The notes: generated from the sequence alone by a model not told the origin. Positions 49,806 through 62,252 are shown, numbered from the stretch's first letter. The stretch: DNA of 64,000 bases from Actinopolyspora mzabensis (GCF_900101095.1 NZ_FNFM01000006.1:311767-375766); one strand, 5' to 3'. Program-made: numbers and translations.

Positions 49806-50734
49806 TGAGCATTACGGACGAGCGGGGCGGTTCGGCGAGCGTCGGCGCCGGACCGGGGTTCACCCCCGACGAGGTCACCGTGCACCGACTTCCCGCGGAA
49901 CTGGGCAAGGTGACACGTGCGCTGCGCCGCACCGGTCGCAAGATCGTGCTGGTGCCCACCATGGGGGCGTTGCACGAGGGGCACCTGGAGCTGATTCGCG
50001 CCGCTCGTCGCGTCCCGAACAGCGTTACCGTGGTCTCGATCTTCGTGAATCCGCTCCAGTTCGGTCCCGGGGAGGACTTCGACAGCTATCCGCGCACCTT
50101 CGACGAGGATCTGCGGGTCTGCGGACGGGAGGGTGCCGAGCTGGTGTTCGCGCCGAGCAGCCGGGATCTCTACGGCGACGATCCCCGGACGACGATCGAG
50201 GCGGGAGAGCTCGGGCGCGAACTCGAGGGCGCCAGCAGGCCGGGCCACTTCAGCGGCGTGCTCACCGTCGTCGCGAAGCTGTTCAACATCGTGGCCCCGG
50301 ATCTGGCTCTGTTCGGTGAGAAGGACTACCAGCAGCTGGTGTTGCTGCGCCGAATGGCCCGCGACCTGAACTTCCCGACCGATGTACAGGGCATTCCGAT
50401 CGTGCGCGAGCACGACGGGCTGGCGCTGTCCTCCCGCAATCGTTATCTCGGTGAGCGCGAGCGCGCCGCCGCGTTGACGTTGTCGGCGGCGCTGGCGGCC
50501 GGGGTCCACGCCGGTTCGCGCGGTCCGGAAGCCGTGCTCTCGGCCGCGCGCGAGGTGCTGGACACCGAACCGGTGGTCGAACTCGACTACCTGCGGTTGT
50601 GCGACCCCGAGCTGGGGCCAGCGCCGCACGAGGGAGAGGCGCGCCTGCTGGTCGCCGCGAAGGTGGGCGGCACCCGACTGTTGGACAACGCGTTGGTGGA
50701 ACTCGGACCGTCCGACGCGGCATCGGAGCGGTAG
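49805..50734 (+). CDS. panC: Pantothenate synthetase
   Basis: Joins pantoate and beta-alanine using [17 protein letters not shown] (HxGH), FGEKDYQQL, and ALSSRNRYL (SSRN) are the signature motifs. 309 residues. Translationally coupled to the upstream gene; panD follows 35 bp on. Confidence 0.95.
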   Translation: MSITDERGGSASVGAGPGFTPDEVTVHRLPAELGKVTRALRRTGRKIVLVPTMGALHEGHLELIRAARRVPNSVTVVSIFVNPLQFGPGEDFDSYPRTFDEDLRVCGREGAELVFAPSSRDLYGDDPRTTIEAGELGRELEGASRPGHFSGVLTVVAKLFNIVAPDLALFGEKDYQQLVLLRRMARDLNFPTDVQGIPIVREHDGLALSSRNRYLGERERAAALTLSAALAAGVHAGSRGPEAVLSAAREVLDTEPVVELDYLRLCDPELGPAPHEGEARLLVAAKVGGTRLLDNALVELGPSDAASER

Positions 50735-50769
50735 TCCGTACCCGGTAGCTCGAAGCCTAAGGAGCAGGC

Positions 50770-51201
50770 ATGTTCCGGACCATGCTCAAATCCAAGATCC
50801 ACCGTGCCACGGTCACCCAGGCCGATCTGCACTACGTGGGTTCGGTGACCATAGACGCCGCCCTGATGGAGGCCGCCGACCTGTTGGACGGTGAGCAGGT
50901 CACGATCGTGGACGTGACCAACGGAGCCCGGCTGGAGACCTACGCCATCACCGGTGAGCGAGGTTCCGGGGTGCTCGGTATCAACGGTGCCGCCGCCCAT
51001 CTGGTCCATCCGGGCGACGTGGTGATCCTGATCGCCTACGGCGTCATGGACGAGGCCGAGGCCAGGTCGTTCCGCCCGAGCGTGCTCTTCGTCGACGCGG
51101 AGAACCGGGTGGTCGAGCGTGGTGGCGATCCGGGGCACGCCCCCGAGAGGTCGGGGCTGGCCACTTCCGCGTTGGGAATCGCGAGTGTGCCGCCCGACTG
51201 A
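50770..51201 (+). CDS. panD: Aspartate 1-decarboxylase
   Basis: Makes beta-alanine for PanC. Pro-enzyme of 143 residues; self-cleavage at Gly24-Ser25 in HYVGSVTID gives the pyruvoyl group. Start ATG 50770 with AAGGAGCAGG. Conserved Lys9, Tyr22 and Arg12 are present. Confidence 0.95.
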   Translation: MFRTMLKSKIHRATVTQADLHYVGSVTIDAALMEAADLLDGEQVTIVDVTNGARLETYAITGERGSGVLGINGAAAHLVHPGDVVILIAYGVMDEAEARSFRPSVLFVDAENRVVERGGDPGHAPERSGLATSALGIASVPPD

Positions 51202-51373
51202 GGGGGAGGGCTTCCCCTCGCGGTGTGGAGCCGGTAGCCGCGCCGGGCCCGTCCCGCTCGGCCCGGTCGCGGGCCGGGGCGGGTGAGACCCCTCGTCCGG
51301 CTCGTTTCCGGTGGGTGCTCCGCGTGAGGCACCCATCGCTGTGCCAGCGTTTTTACAGGAAGGGAACTCCACG

Positions 51374-52201
51374 GTGCTGCTCGCTATCGACGTCGGCAAC
51401 ACCAACATCGTGTTGGGACTCTACGAGGACGATCCCGATGGTCCAGAGCAGCGATCCGGTTCCGGCCGGAAGCCGAAGGCACAGGCTCGGCTGGTGCGGG
51501 ACTGGCGGATGCGGACCGAGCCCAGGATGACCGCCGACGAGCTCGCGTTCACCATGCGTGGTCTGCTGGGTGACTACGTCGACAAGATCACCGGTATCTC
51601 GGCCCTGTCCACCGTTCCCACGCTGCTGCGCGAGCTGCGGGTCATGCTCGGTCGCAACTGGAGCGACGTTCCGAGGGTCGTCGTGGAGCCGGGGGTCCGA
51701 ACGGGTGTCCCCCTGCTGGTTGATAATCCCAAGGAGGTCGGTGCGGACCGAGTGATCAACACGTTGGCCGCGCACCATCTGTACTCCACGAACTGCGTCG
51801 TGGTCGATTTCGGTACCTCGACGAACATCGACGCCATCTCGGCCAAGGGCGAGTTCCTGGGGGGAGCGTTCGCCCCGGGGGTGGAGATCTCGCTCGACGC
51901 GTTGGCCTCGCGGGCCGCCCAGCTGCGCAAGGTCGAGCTGGCCAGGCCGCGTTCGGTGATCGGAAAGAACACGGTCGAGTGCCTGCAGTCCGGACTGCTC
52001 TACGGTTTCGCCGGGCAGGTGGACGGTCTGGTGCACAGCATCGTCTCCGAGCTGGAGGAAACCCACGGCGGTCCCACGACGGTGCTGGCGACCGGTGGCT
52101 TGGCCCCACTGGTGATCAGCGAGTCCCGGACCATCTCGCACCACGTTCCCGAGCTCACCCTGCTCGGGTTGCGGCTGGTCTTCGACCGGAACCTGGAGTG
52201 A
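51374..52201 (+). CDS. coaX: Type III pantothenate kinase
   Basis: First step of CoA synthesis. DVGNTNIVLGLY (phosphate loop), VDFGTSTNIDAIS and GADRVINTLAAHHLY are the CoaX motifs. 275 residues. GTG 51374 with GGAAGGGAA upstream. The pan genes and coaX form a pathway-ordered group. Confidence 0.95.
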   Translation: MLLAIDVGNTNIVLGLYEDDPDGPEQRSGSGRKPKAQARLVRDWRMRTEPRMTADELAFTMRGLLGDYVDKITGISALSTVPTLLRELRVMLGRNWSDVPRVVVEPGVRTGVPLLVDNPKEVGADRVINTLAAHHLYSTNCVVVDFGTSTNIDAISAKGEFLGGAFAPGVEISLDALASRAAQLRKVELARPRSVIGKNTVECLQSGLLYGFAGQVDGLVHSIVSELEETHGGPTTVLATGGLAPLVISESRTISHHVPELTLLGLRLVFDRNLE

Positions 52202-52438
52202 CCGAACCGGGCGAGCAGTGATTCGTGCCGCCACCCGGTCGAGGGACTTCCATCCCGCTCGAGGGAGCTCCCCGCCGGTCGAGGGACATCGGCGGTGTTC
52301 CCGCGCACACCTTCGGTGCACCGGTTCGGGCGAGTCCGCCGTGCGGCCACGGCCTCGCGCGCCGGGTGTGCCACCGAAAGGCGGGCTGTCCCATCCTGCC
52401 GGAATGTCGCCCCCGGCGGGTCCGTACCCTTGTAAACC

Positions 52439-53953
52439 GTGAATGACCAGGATCAATCGAGTCGTGTCGACGGAACCGAGGACCTGCCGGAGCAGCTGCG
52501 GGTGCGTCGGGAGAAGCGGGAACGTCTGTTTTCCGAGGGGCAGGATCCTTATCCGGTCGCGCTGCCCGTGACCCATGAGCTGTCCGAGGTGCGTGCGGCG
52601 CATTCGGAGCTGCCCGTGGACGCTTCCAGCGGACAGCGGGTCGGTGTCGCGGGCCGAGTGATGTTCATGCGCAACACCGGCAAACTGTGCTTCGCCACGT
52701 TGCGGGGTGGGGACGGCAGCGAGCTGCAGGCCATGCTCAGCCGGAACGAGATCGGCGAACAGGCCCTGTCCGCGTGGAAGTCCGACGTGGATCTGGGGGA
52801 CCACGTTTTCGTCGCGGGCGAGGTCATCACTTCTCGGCGTGGTGAGCTCTCGGTGCTGGCGGACGAGTGGCGGATGGCGGCGAAGTCGTTGCGTCCGTTG
52901 CCGGTGGCCCACAAGGAACTCAGCGAGGAAAACCGCGTGCGGCAGCGCTACGTGGATTTGCTGGTCCGCAGCCAGGCGGCCGAAACGGTTCGCACCCGTG
53001 CCGCGACATTGCGTTCGCTGCGGGATTCGTTCGAACGGCGCGGATACCTCGAAGTGGAGACGCCCATGTTGCAGACTTTGCAGGGTGGGGCCGCCGCCAG
53101 GCCGTTCGTGACTCACTCGAACGCCTTGGACATGGATCTTTACTTGCGCATCGCCCCGGAGCTGTTCCTCAAGCGGTGCGTCGTGGGCGGTATCGAGAAG
53201 GTCTTCGAGATCAATCGGAACTTTCGCAATGAGGGGAGTGACTCTTCCCACTCCCCCGAGTTCGCCATGCTCGAGTTCTATGAAGCTTACTCGGATTACA
53301 ACGCGATGGCCGAACTCACCCGCGCGCTGATCCAGGAAGCGGCCCAGTCGCTGTTCGGTACTCAGACCGTCACTTGGGCCGACGGTTCCGAGTACGATCT
53401 TTCCGGGCAATGGGCGAACATTACGATGTACGGATCGCTTTCCGAGGCCCTCGGTTCGGAAGTAACCCCCGAAACCTCTGTCGAAACCCTCCGTAAGCAC
53501 GCCGAGAGTGCCGGTTTGTCCGAGCTCGATCCGTCGTTCGGGCACGGTAAGTTGGTCGAGGAACTCTGGGAGCACATGGTCGGCAACCATCTCCACGCTC
53601 CCACATTCGTGCGGGACTTTCCGCTGGATACCGCTCCGTTGACCCGGCAACACCGACAGCATTCGGGTATGGCGGAGAAATGGGATCTCTACGTGAAGGG
53701 TTTTGAACTCGCGACCGGTTACTCCGAGCTCGTCGATCCCGTCGTCGAACGTGCGCGGCTGGAGGAGCAGGCGCGGTTGGCTTCCGAGGGGGACGAGGAA
53801 GCCATGCCCGTGGATGAGGACTTTCTGCGGGCGCTGGAGTACGGAATGCCCCCCACCGGCGGGGTGGGAATGGGGATCGACCGGTTGTTGATGGCGTTGA
53901 CGGGTCTGGGCATCAGGGAGACCATCCTGTTCCCGCTCGTGCGTCCGGAATGA
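52439..53953 (+). CDS. lysS: Lysyl-tRNA synthetase, class II
   Basis: 504 residues: OB-fold anticodon domain, then class II core with [23 protein letters not shown] (motif 2) and [14 protein letters not shown] (motif 3). GTG 52439 follows TACCCT (52425-52430) by eight bases with no ribosome site, a leaderless pattern. Codon choice in the second half is less GC-biased than in neighbours. Confidence 0.96.
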   Translation: MNDQDQSSRVDGTEDLPEQLRVRREKRERLFSEGQDPYPVALPVTHELSEVRAAHSELPVDASSGQRVGVAGRVMFMRNTGKLCFATLRGGDGSELQAMLSRNEIGEQALSAWKSDVDLGDHVFVAGEVITSRRGELSVLADEWRMAAKSLRPLPVAHKELSEENRVRQRYVDLLVRSQAAETVRTRAATLRSLRDSFERRGYLEVETPMLQTLQGGAAARPFVTHSNALDMDLYLRIAPELFLKRCVVGGIEKVFEINRNFRNEGSDSSHSPEFAMLEFYEAYSDYNAMAELTRALIQEAAQSLFGTQTVTWADGSEYDLSGQWANITMYGSLSEALGSEVTPETSVETLRKHAESAGLSELDPSFGHGKLVEELWEHMVGNHLHAPTFVRDFPLDTAPLTRQHRQHSGMAEKWDLYVKGFELATGYSELVDPVVERARLEEQARLASEGDEEAMPVDEDFLRALEYGMPPTGGVGMGIDRLLMALTGLGIRETILFPLVRPE

Positions 53954-54199
53954 CGTGATCGCACTCCCCTGATCGCCGAGGGAGCGAAAATTTCTTCGGT
54001 GGGGTGAGTGCGAATCCGGCACTGCTGCGCTAACCTTGCTGGCGAGAATGAAACGGTGACGATGTATTAGTGGCTCGATACGTGATCGGTCGCGATACGG
54101 CTTCGAGGATGATGTGGTTCGAGAGAACACCGGCGATACTCGTTCGGGCTCGGATCGTCACCGTCTCGCCGTAAGGAATACCGGGGAGGACCGCGGAAG

Positions 54200-54562
54200 A
54201 TGGCGCAGAAGGTAACTGTCCAGTTGGTGGACGACCTGGACGGTGGAGAGGCCGATGAAACGGTCGAGTTCGCCTTGGACGGCGTCTCGTACACCATCGA
54301 CCTTTCCAATGACAATGCGACCGAGCTCCGGGAGGCACTGAGCGGCTTTCTGGCCAGCGCGCGTCGGGCCGGGGGACGTAAGAAGCCGGGGCCGAAGGCG
54401 GGTTCCGCGCGTTCGTCGTCGGCTTCGTCCGGTGGTTCCACGAGCGCGGATCGTGAGCAGAACCAAGCGATTCGGGAATGGGCCCGCAAGCGGGGTATGA
54501 AGGTTTCGGACCGTGGTCGTATCCCCGCCGATATCGTCGCCGAGTACCACAAGGCGCACTGA
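54200..54562 (+). CDS. lsr2: Nucleoid-associated protein Lsr2
   Basis: H-NS-like AT-rich DNA binder and xenogeneic silencer. 120 residues: N-terminal oligomerisation beta structure ([21 protein letters not shown]), Ser/Gly/Lys linker with [10 protein letters not shown], and C-terminal [18 protein letters not shown] with the RGR hook for the minor groove. ATG 54200 with GGGGAGG upstream. Confidence 0.96.
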   Translation: MAQKVTVQLVDDLDGGEADETVEFALDGVSYTIDLSNDNATELREALSGFLASARRAGGRKKPGPKAGSARSSSASSGGSTSADREQNQAIREWARKRGMKVSDRGRIPADIVAEYHKAH

Positions 54563-54989
54563 AGTTCGCAACGGTCGACGTCGGCTCGGTTCGTCCTGCC
54601 GGACACCCGTCGAACCGGAACGCGGCTCCTGCCGTGCTCCCTCGATATCCGCCCGACCGATATTGGAGACCGATTCGGAATGCGGCGGGGGAATGTCTCG
54701 ATACTCCGGCCGTTGTTTCGGGAGTGCCGACCGCTGTTTCGGCAGCGGCGGTCAGCAGTGCTTTGTCGAGTCCGGAAGTGCCCGTCGCTCGTGGCATCCG
54801 GTGGTGCGGGCGCGTCGGCGTCGAAACGACCACTCGTGCCCCCGTACCGCCACGGGACTCGTGCGGACGAGGGCAGCCCTCGAGCAGGTGCCCACACGGA
54901 CACCACCGGGCCGGAGTGGGGCCGGGTGCGCCCCGGGCGGACAATGTCGCATTGGACAATGTCGGAGCGCACCCCGCACACTTGGCCTG
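54563..54989. other. Region between lsr2 and convergent siderophore-binding gene
   Basis: 427 bp, no gene. A hairpin GACCGCTG (54729-54736) with CAGCGGcGGTC (54743-54753), one bulge, could terminate one of the convergent transcripts. Confidence 0.4.
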
Positions 54990-55982
54990 TTATCGCGCCG
55001 CGTCGACACCGAACGCGTTCGCGAGGTCGTCGAGAATCGCGTGAGCACCGTGGATTCCCACCGACGTCATCCAGGTTATGTCGTCGACCAGGTGCTGCTT
55101 TCCGGTGAGTTTGCTCCACAGCGGGTTTGATTCGAAGGTTTTTCTGGTCTCGGCCGCGTCGCCCGCCTCATCGGGATAGACCGTCACGAAGATGTGCTCC
55201 GCGTCCAGTTCCGGGATCCGCTCCTGGCTGAGATTGACCGCGATCCCGTCACCTTCCGGTTGCCCCTCGGGGCGAGCCAGTCCGGTGTCCTGCTGCACCG
55301 TTCCGGGGAACGAGTCGGCGCTGTAGAGCCGCACGGTCGGTTCACCCGCGAAGCGCACGATCGACATCGTCGGGTTGTGCCCCACCTTCGAACGAATGCT
55401 GTCGCCGACCGTTTTCGCCCGTCGCTCGTATTCGTCCAGCTTGTTCCGGGCCGTTTTCTCCTTGCCCAACGCCCGCCCGGTCAGCAGCAGGTTCTCCTTC
55501 CAGGTAGCCCCGGTCGTGCGGCTGAACACGGTGGGCGCGATCTCGGAGAGCTGCTCGTACATGTCCTGGTGCCGGACCTTCGCGGACAGGATCAGGTCGG
55601 GCTCGCGCTGGACGATCCGCTCCGCGTCCGGGCTGGTCAGGCTGCCCACGCCCTGTGCCTGTGCGCCGTACTCGGTGCGGTCCCGACCGAGGTACGCGGG
55701 CAGTTCCTCGCGACCACCGAAGGTGGTGTAGCCCACGACGTCGGTCCCCAGCGCCATCGTGGCGCTGGTGAAGGTGGCGTCCAGCGCGACCACCCGTTTC
55801 GGCGTTCCGGTGATCTCGGTCTCACCCATCGCGTGCTCGACGGTGCGGGTGTTCGTCCTCCCGCTCTGCCCCGCCGAGTCCGACTCGCCACCGCACGCCG
55901 TCAACCCGAGTACGGGCAACGCGCTCGCGGCGGTCAACGCGGTTCGCAACAACTCACGTCTGGTGCGTGTGACTTCCGACAT
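54990..55982 (-). CDS. Iron-siderophore ABC transporter substrate-binding lipoprotein
   Basis: 330 residues. Twin Arg (TRTRRELLRTAL) and lipobox LTAC with Cys30 indicate Tat export and lipid anchoring. KRVVALDATFTSATMALG and VGSLTSPDAERIVQREPDLIL are typical of the FepB/FecB fold. It faces the permease genes across an IdeR box. Start ATG 55982. Confidence 0.92.
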   Translation of the reverse strand: MSEVTRTRRELLRTALTAASALPVLGLTACGGESDSAGQSGRTNTRTVEHAMGETEITGTPKRVVALDATFTSATMALGTDVVGYTTFGGREELPAYLGRDRTEYGAQAQGVGSLTSPDAERIVQREPDLILSAKVRHQDMYEQLSEIAPTVFSRTTGATWKENLLLTGRALGKEKTARNKLDEYERRAKTVGDSIRSKVGHNPTMSIVRFAGEPTVRLYSADSFPGTVQQDTGLARPEGQPEGDGIAVNLSQERIPELDAEHIFVTVYPDEAGDAAETRKTFESNPLWSKLTGKQHLVDDITWMTSVGIHGAHAILDDLANAFGVDAAR

Positions 55983-56009
55983 CGGTTCGCCTTCCGGTTT
56001 CGGTTACTC

Positions 56010-56028
56010 TTAGGTGGGCCTAACCTAA
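56010..56028. promoter_or_regulatory. IdeR/DtxR iron box
   Basis: TTAGGTGGGCCTAACCTAA matches the 19-bp consensus TTAGGTTAGGCTAACCTAA at 16 positions. Located between the divergent siderophore-binding and permease starts, so iron-loaded repressor should shut both. A further CCTAAG half-site follows downstream. Confidence 0.88.
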
Positions 56029-56076
56029 GTGTGGGCAACCTAAGCGAATCGGCGCGGATAGCCAAGGGAGTGGGAT

Positions 56077-57270
56077 TTGAGTCGCAGTTCGGCCACGGGC
56101 GATCCGTCCGGTTCGGGCCCCGCTTCTCCGGCCTCTCCCGCGTCCGACGACGAGTACCCCGCGGCGGACCCGCCGCCGGAAGACCCACCCACTTCGACCG
56201 GGCACGCCAGTGCTCCACACCCCGACCGGGCCAACCGGACCACGGTCTCCAAGGGCTCCAACCGGCTGAACTCGCGACGACGCGGCCGACTGCTGGGCGT
56301 GGTCGTACTGTGCTGCCTGCTGCTGCTAAGCTGCGCGCTGAGCATCCTCATCGGAGCCAAGCTCATCCCGCCCGGCGCGGTGCTCGACGCGCTGTTCGCC
56401 GGCTCGCGGACCGAGAACAACGTGATCATCTACGAGCTGCGCGTACCGCGCACCATCGCCGGAGTGCTCGCCGGTTCCTCGTTGGGCCTGGCCGGGGCGC
56501 TCATGCAGGGCTACACCCGCAACCCCATAGCGGCCCCGAGTGTGCTCGGAATCACCCAGGGCGCGGGGCTCGCGGTGGTGTTGGCCGTGTTCACCATGGG
56601 CATCAGCGGCATGCTCGGCTTCATCTGGTTCAGCTTCGCGGGAGCCCTGATCAGCGCACTGGCGGTGTTCCTGATCGGTTCGATCGGCAAGGGAGGCGCG
56701 ACACCGGTCGCGCTGGCACTGGCCGGGGCGGCGATCAGCGCGCTGCTGCAGGCACTCACCTCCGCCCTGGTGCTGCTGGACCGGCAGAGTCTGGACACCT
56801 ACCGCTTCTGGAAGGTCGGCTCCATCGCCGTCTCCGACATGGGGCTCATCCAACGGGTGCTGCCGTTCCTGCTGCTGGGGCTGGTGCTGGGACTCGCCAG
56901 CGCACCAGGTCTCAACGCGCTCTCCCTCGGCGACGACATGGCCGCGGCGCTGGGGCACAACGTCGCCAGGTCGAGGGCGCTCGGGATCACCGCCATCGCG
57001 GTGCTCGTCGGCAGCGCGGTGGCCATGTGCGGGCCGATCAGCTTCGTCGGCCTCGTCGTGCCCCACATAGCCAGATACTTCGCGGGCCCCGACCACCGCT
57101 GGTTGCTGCCGTTCGCCGCGCTGGGGGGCGCCTGCCTGGTGCTGCTGGCAGATCTGGTCGGCCGGGTCATGGCGCGCCCCTCGGAGATCCAGGTCGGCGT
57201 GATGCTGGCGATGATCGGCGCGCCCTTCTTCATCGCCCTCGTACGGCGCAGGAGGCTGATGCGGCTGTGA
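56077..57270 (+). CDS. Iron-siderophore ABC permease, FecCD family
   Basis: 397 residues. Extra Pro/Ser-rich cytoplasmic N-terminus of about 75 residues, then about ten helices. RVPRTIAGVLAGSSLGLAG and GYTRNPIAAPSVLG are the FecCD motifs; GPISFVGLVVPHIARY follows. TTG 56077 with AAGGGAG seven bases upstream. Stop overlaps the next start (GTGA). Confidence 0.92.
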   Translation: MSRSSATGDPSGSGPASPASPASDDEYPAADPPPEDPPTSTGHASAPHPDRANRTTVSKGSNRLNSRRRGRLLGVVVLCCLLLLSCALSILIGAKLIPPGAVLDALFAGSRTENNVIIYELRVPRTIAGVLAGSSLGLAGALMQGYTRNPIAAPSVLGITQGAGLAVVLAVFTMGISGMLGFIWFSFAGALISALAVFLIGSIGKGGATPVALALAGAAISALLQALTSALVLLDRQSLDTYRFWKVGSIAVSDMGLIQRVLPFLLLGLVLGLASAPGLNALSLGDDMAAALGHNVARSRALGITAIAVLVGSAVAMCGPISFVGLVVPHIARYFAGPDHRWLLPFAALGGACLVLLADLVGRVMARPSEIQVGVMLAMIGAPFFIALVRRRRLMRL

Positions 57271-58366
57271 CGGAATCGGTGCGAACCCCCGTCGACGGCC
57301 CGGCCGCGCGGGTACGTGGTCGTGCCCCGCTGCGTGTCGGCCCCGTGTCCACGGTGCTGCGCCTCCGGCCGCTGGTGGCGTTGCTGGGCGGCCTCGGTGG
57401 GCTGCTTCTGGTGTTCGCCTGCGATCTGGCGCTCGGCGACTACCCGATCTCCCCACTGGGGGTGCTGCGCACGCTGTTCGGCGGTGGCGACGCCGGGGAA
57501 AGGCTGGTGGTGCTGCAGCTGCGGTTGCCGCGCGCGCTGACCGGACTGCTGGTCGGGGCGGCGCTCGGGCTGTCCGGCGCGATCACCCAGGCGGTGGTGC
57601 GCAATCCGCTGGCCAGCCCGGATCTGCTGGGCGTGACCACGGGTGCCGGTGCGGCCGCGACCCTCGTCATCGTCACCTCCGGCACGCTGGGCGGGATCAG
57701 CGGCCTCGTGGCGAGTCTCGGCCTGCCCCTGGTCGCGCTGGCGGGCGGCATCGTCACCGCAGTGCTGGTCGGACTGCTGGCCCACCGGGGCGGGGTGGAC
57801 TCGTTTCGGTTGGTGCTGGTCGGCATCGGCATGAACGCGCTGACGGTCAACGTGACGCTGTGGCTGCTGACCATCGGCGAGACCCAGGACGCCGGGCGCG
57901 CGATGGTGTGGCTCACCGGCAGCCTCAACGCGCGTGACTGGGACAACGTGGTGCCGGTCGGGCTGGCCCTGCTGGTGCTCGTGCCGGTGACCCTGCTCGG
58001 CTCGCACGCCCTGGGGGCGTTGCAGTTCGACGACGATACGGTTCGCGAACTCGGGGTGCCCGTCAACGTCGCCCGAGGTGCGCTGCTGCTCGGGGCCGCC
58101 GTGCTCGCCTCGCTGGCCACCGCGGCGGCCGGGCCGATCGCCTTCGTCGCGCTCGCCACCCCGCAGATCGCCCTCCGCACGGCAGGCACCCCGCGACCGC
58201 CGCTGGTCGTGTCGATGGTGTTCGGAGCGCTTCTCGTCGTCGGTGCCGATCTCGTCTCGCGCACGCTGTTCGGTCCACTGCAACTACCGGTCGGAATCGT
58301 CACCGCCGCGCTCGGTGCCCCGTACCTGATCTATCTGCTCGTCCACCGGTATCGGGAGGTTCAGAC

Positions 58367-58370
<4 letters not shown>
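57267..58370 (+). CDS. Iron-siderophore ABC permease, FecCD family (second subunit)
   Basis: 367 residues, about ten helices. RLPRALTGLLVGAALGLSG, QAVVRNPLASPDLLGV and GPIAFVALATPQIA mark the family; the two permeases form the heterodimeric channel. GTG 57267 overlaps the preceding stop. The long frame upstream is only a shadow of the first permease. Confidence 0.92.
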
Positions 58371-59290
<920 letters not shown>

Positions 59291-59376
59291 CCGCGACCAC
59301 CGTGACTCGGCACCACCCCGGGCCGGATAGTCACCACACTGGGCCGGATGAGTGAGATTCGGTCCGTCGGAGGCGG

Positions 59377-59395
59377 TGTTCGCGCTCGGCGGACA
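59377..59395. promoter_or_regulatory. ClgR-like operator upstream of clpC
   Basis: GTTCGC-(5 nt)-GCGGAC at 59378-59394 within TGTTCGC/GCGGACA, one mismatch from a perfect palindrome. ClgR, the actinobacterial activator of Clp protease genes, recognises GTTCGC-N5-GCG. It lies 220-240 bp before clpC; TAGAGT at 59517-59522 may be the -10. Confidence 0.6.
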
Positions 59396-59614
59396 CTGCG
59401 GGCGACCTGGTTTTCGGATGGAATTTCGCAGCTCAACGCCCTGTTGGGCTGGTTGAACGCAACGTCGTCGAGAAGTGGGCTGCGAGCCGGAACAGCCCTG
59501 AGTGCGCCGTGGCTACTAGAGTGGAGTTCAGAGTGCTGAACCCATCGCGGGCATCGGCGTGAGCAGGAGCGGTGCCCGGTACGAGACCGCCGGCGCAGCA
59601 GTCAGGGAGTGCGA

Positions 59615-62200
59615 ATGTTCGAGAGGTTCACCGACCGCGCGAGGCGGGTGGTTGTCCTGGCCCAGGAAGAGGCCAGGATGCTCAACCACAACTACATCGG
59701 CACCGAGCACATTCTCCTGGGTCTGATCCACGAGGGTGAGGGTGTCGCCGCCAAGGCGCTGGAATCGCTGGGGATCGCCCTTGAGGGCGTGCGCCAGCAG
59801 GTCGAGGAGATCATCGGCCAGGGCCAGCAGGCGCCCAGTGGCCACATCCCCTTCACCCCGAGGGCCAAGAAGGTTCTGGAGCTGTCGCTGCGGGAGGCAC
59901 TCCAACTCGGGCACAACTACATCGGTACCGAGCACATCCTGCTCGGACTGATCCGCGAGGGCGAGGGCGTGGCCGCGCAGGTGCTGGTCAAGCTCGGCGC
60001 CGATCTCAACCGGGTCCGCCAGCAGGTGTTGCAGCTGCTGTCCGGCTACCAGGGCAAGGAACCGGCCGAGGCCGGTGGCCGCAGCGAGGGCACCCCGTCC
60101 TCCTCGCTGGTGCTGGACCAGTTCGGCCGCAACCTCACCCAGAGCGCCCGTGAGACCAAGCTCGACCCGGTGATCGGTCGCGACACCGAGATCGAGCGCA
60201 TCATGCAGGTGCTGTCCCGCCGCACCAAGAACAACCCCGTCCTCATCGGCGAGGCCGGTGTCGGCAAGACCGCCGTGGTCGAGGGGCTTGCCCAGAAGAT
60301 CGTCAAGGGCGAGGTCCCGGAGACGCTGAAGGAGAAGCAGCTCTACACGCTCGACCTCGGTTCGCTGGTCGCCGGTTCCCGCTACCGTGGTGACTTCGAG
60401 GAGCGCCTGAAGAAGGTCCTCAAGGAGATCAAGACCCGCGGCGACATCATCCTGTTCATCGACGAGATCCACACGCTGGTCGGTGCGGGTGCCGCCGAGG
60501 GGGCCATCGACGCGGCGAGCATCCTCAAGCCGATGCTGGCGCGCGGTGAGCTGCAGACCATCGGTGCCACCACGCTGGAGGAGTACCGCAAGAACGTCGA
60601 GAAAGACGCGGCCCTGGAACGCCGTTTCCAGCCGATCCAGGTGGGCGAGCCCTCGCTGGACCACGCCGTGGAGATCCTCAAGGGACTGCGGGACCGCTAC
60701 GAGGCGCACCACCGCGTTTCCATCACCGACTCCGCCCTGTCGGCAGCGGCCAGTCTGGCGGATCGCTACATCAACGACCGGTACCTGCCGGACAAGGCGA
60801 TCGACCTGCTGGACGAGGCCGGTGCGCGGATGCGCATCCGCCGGATGACCGCACCGCCGGACCTGCGCGAGTTCGACGAGAAGATCGCCGAGGTCCGCAG
60901 GGACAAGGAGTCCTCCATCGACGGGCAGGACTTCGAGCGCGCCGCCAGGCTGCGTGACGAGGAGAAGCAGCTCATCACGCAGAAGGAGGAGCGCGAGACC
61001 CAGTGGAAGGCCGGTGATCTCGACGTCGTGGCCGAGGTCGACGACGAGCAGATCGCCGAGGTGCTCGCCAACTGGACCGGTATTCCGGTGTTCCGCCTCA
61101 CCGAGGAGGAGACCTCCAGGCTGCTGCGCATGGAGGACGAGCTGCACAAGCGGATCATCGGCCAGGAGGACGCGGTCAAGGCGGTCTCCCAGGCGATCCG
61201 CCGCACCCGTGCCGGCCTGAAGGACCCGCAGCGTCCCTCCGGTTCCTTCATCTTCGCCGGTCCCTCCGGTGTCGGTAAGACCGAGCTGTCCAAGTCGCTG
61301 GCCGAGTTCCTGTTCGGCGACGACGATGCCCTGGTCCAGATCGACATGGGTGAGTACCACGATCGCTACACGGCTTCCCGGCTGTTCGGTGCCCCTCCGG
61401 GCTACGTCGGCTACGAGGAGGGCGGTCAGCTCACCGAGAAGGTCCGTCGCAAGCCGTTCTCCGTGGTGCTGTTCGACGAGATCGAGAAGGCCCACCACGA
61501 GATCTACAACACGCTGTTGCAGGTCCTGGAGGACGGCAGGCTCACGGACGGTCAGGGCCGTGTGGTCGACTTCAAGAACACGGTGCTGATCTTCACCTCC
61601 AACCTGGGCACGGCCGACATCTCCAAGGCGGTCGGTCTGGGCTTCACCGCTGGTAACGAGCAGGAGACCAACTACGAGCGGATGAAGTCCAAGGTCAACG
61701 AGGAGATGAAGAAGCACTTCCGTCCGGAGTTCCTCAACCGGATCGACGATGTGATCGTCTTCCACCAGCTCACCGAGGAAGAGATCATCCGGATGGTCGA
61801 CCTGCTCATCGGCAGGGTGGAAACCGCCCTCAGGAGCAAGGACATGTCCATCGAGCTGACCTCGAAGGCCAAGAAGCTGGTGGCCAAGCGGGGCTTCGAC
61901 CCGGTGCTGGGTGCCCGGCCGCTGCGCCGCACGATCCAGCACGAGATCGAGGACAAGCTTTCCGAGAAGATCCTGTTCGGCGAAGTCGAGGCGGGTCAGA
62001 TCGTCATCGTCGACGTCGACGGTTGGGACGAGGAAGGAACCGAGGACCAGGCCCAGTTCACCTTCCGAGGTGAGCTCAAGCCTTCCACCGTTCCGGACAC
62101 GCCGCCGGTGGACCTGGCTGGTTCCTCCGGTGGTTCCTCCTCGGAGGGCTCCGGCTCCAACCAGGACGACCAGTCCGAGGGCTCCGGCTCCTCCGAGTGA
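59615..62200 (+). CDS. clpC: ATP-dependent Clp protease ATPase subunit ClpC
   Basis: AAA+ unfoldase feeding ClpP. 861 residues: two Clp_N repeats ([14 protein letters not shown] twice), AAA1 with GEAGVGKT near 212, a UVR motif ([15 protein letters not shown] near 435), AAA2 with GPSGVGKT near 549, and VLGARPLRR before the C-terminal domain; an acidic Ser/Gly tail ends it. ATG 59615 with GGGAG six bases upstream. Confidence 0.96.
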   Translation: MFERFTDRARRVVVLAQEEARMLNHNYIGTEHILLGLIHEGEGVAAKALESLGIALEGVRQQVEEIIGQGQQAPSGHIPFTPRAKKVLELSLREALQLGHNYIGTEHILLGLIREGEGVAAQVLVKLGADLNRVRQQVLQLLSGYQGKEPAEAGGRSEGTPSSSLVLDQFGRNLTQSARETKLDPVIGRDTEIERIMQVLSRRTKNNPVLIGEAGVGKTAVVEGLAQKIVKGEVPETLKEKQLYTLDLGSLVAGSRYRGDFEERLKKVLKEIKTRGDIILFIDEIHTLVGAGAAEGAIDAASILKPMLARGELQTIGATTLEEYRKNVEKDAALERRFQPIQVGEPSLDHAVEILKGLRDRYEAHHRVSITDSALSAAASLADRYINDRYLPDKAIDLLDEAGARMRIRRMTAPPDLREFDEKIAEVRRDKESSIDGQDFERAARLRDEEKQLITQKEERETQWKAGDLDVVAEVDDEQIAEVLANWTGIPVFRLTEEETSRLLRMEDELHKRIIGQEDAVKAVSQAIRRTRAGLKDPQRPSGSFIFAGPSGVGKTELSKSLAEFLFGDDDALVQIDMGEYHDRYTASRLFGAPPGYVGYEEGGQLTEKVRRKPFSVVLFDEIEKAHHEIYNTLLQVLEDGRLTDGQGRVVDFKNTVLIFTSNLGTADISKAVGLGFTAGNEQETNYERMKSKVNEEMKKHFRPEFLNRIDDVIVFHQLTEEEIIRMVDLLIGRVETALRSKDMSIELTSKAKKLVAKRGFDPVLGARPLRRTIQHEIEDKLSEKILFGEVEAGQIVIVDVDGWDEEGTEDQAQFTFRGELKPSTVPDTPPVDLAGSSGGSSSEGSGSNQDDQSEGSGSSE

Positions 62201-62210
62201 CCCACCGAGC

Positions 62211-62252
62211 CGAAACGATCGATCCCGTCCCTCCGGGGGCGGGATCGTTTCG
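62211..62252 (+). terminator. Terminator after clpC
   Basis: CGAAACGAT...CCCG pairs with CGGGATCGTTTCG with a four-base bulge (duplicated CGAT), 11 bp after the stop. Confidence 0.65.
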
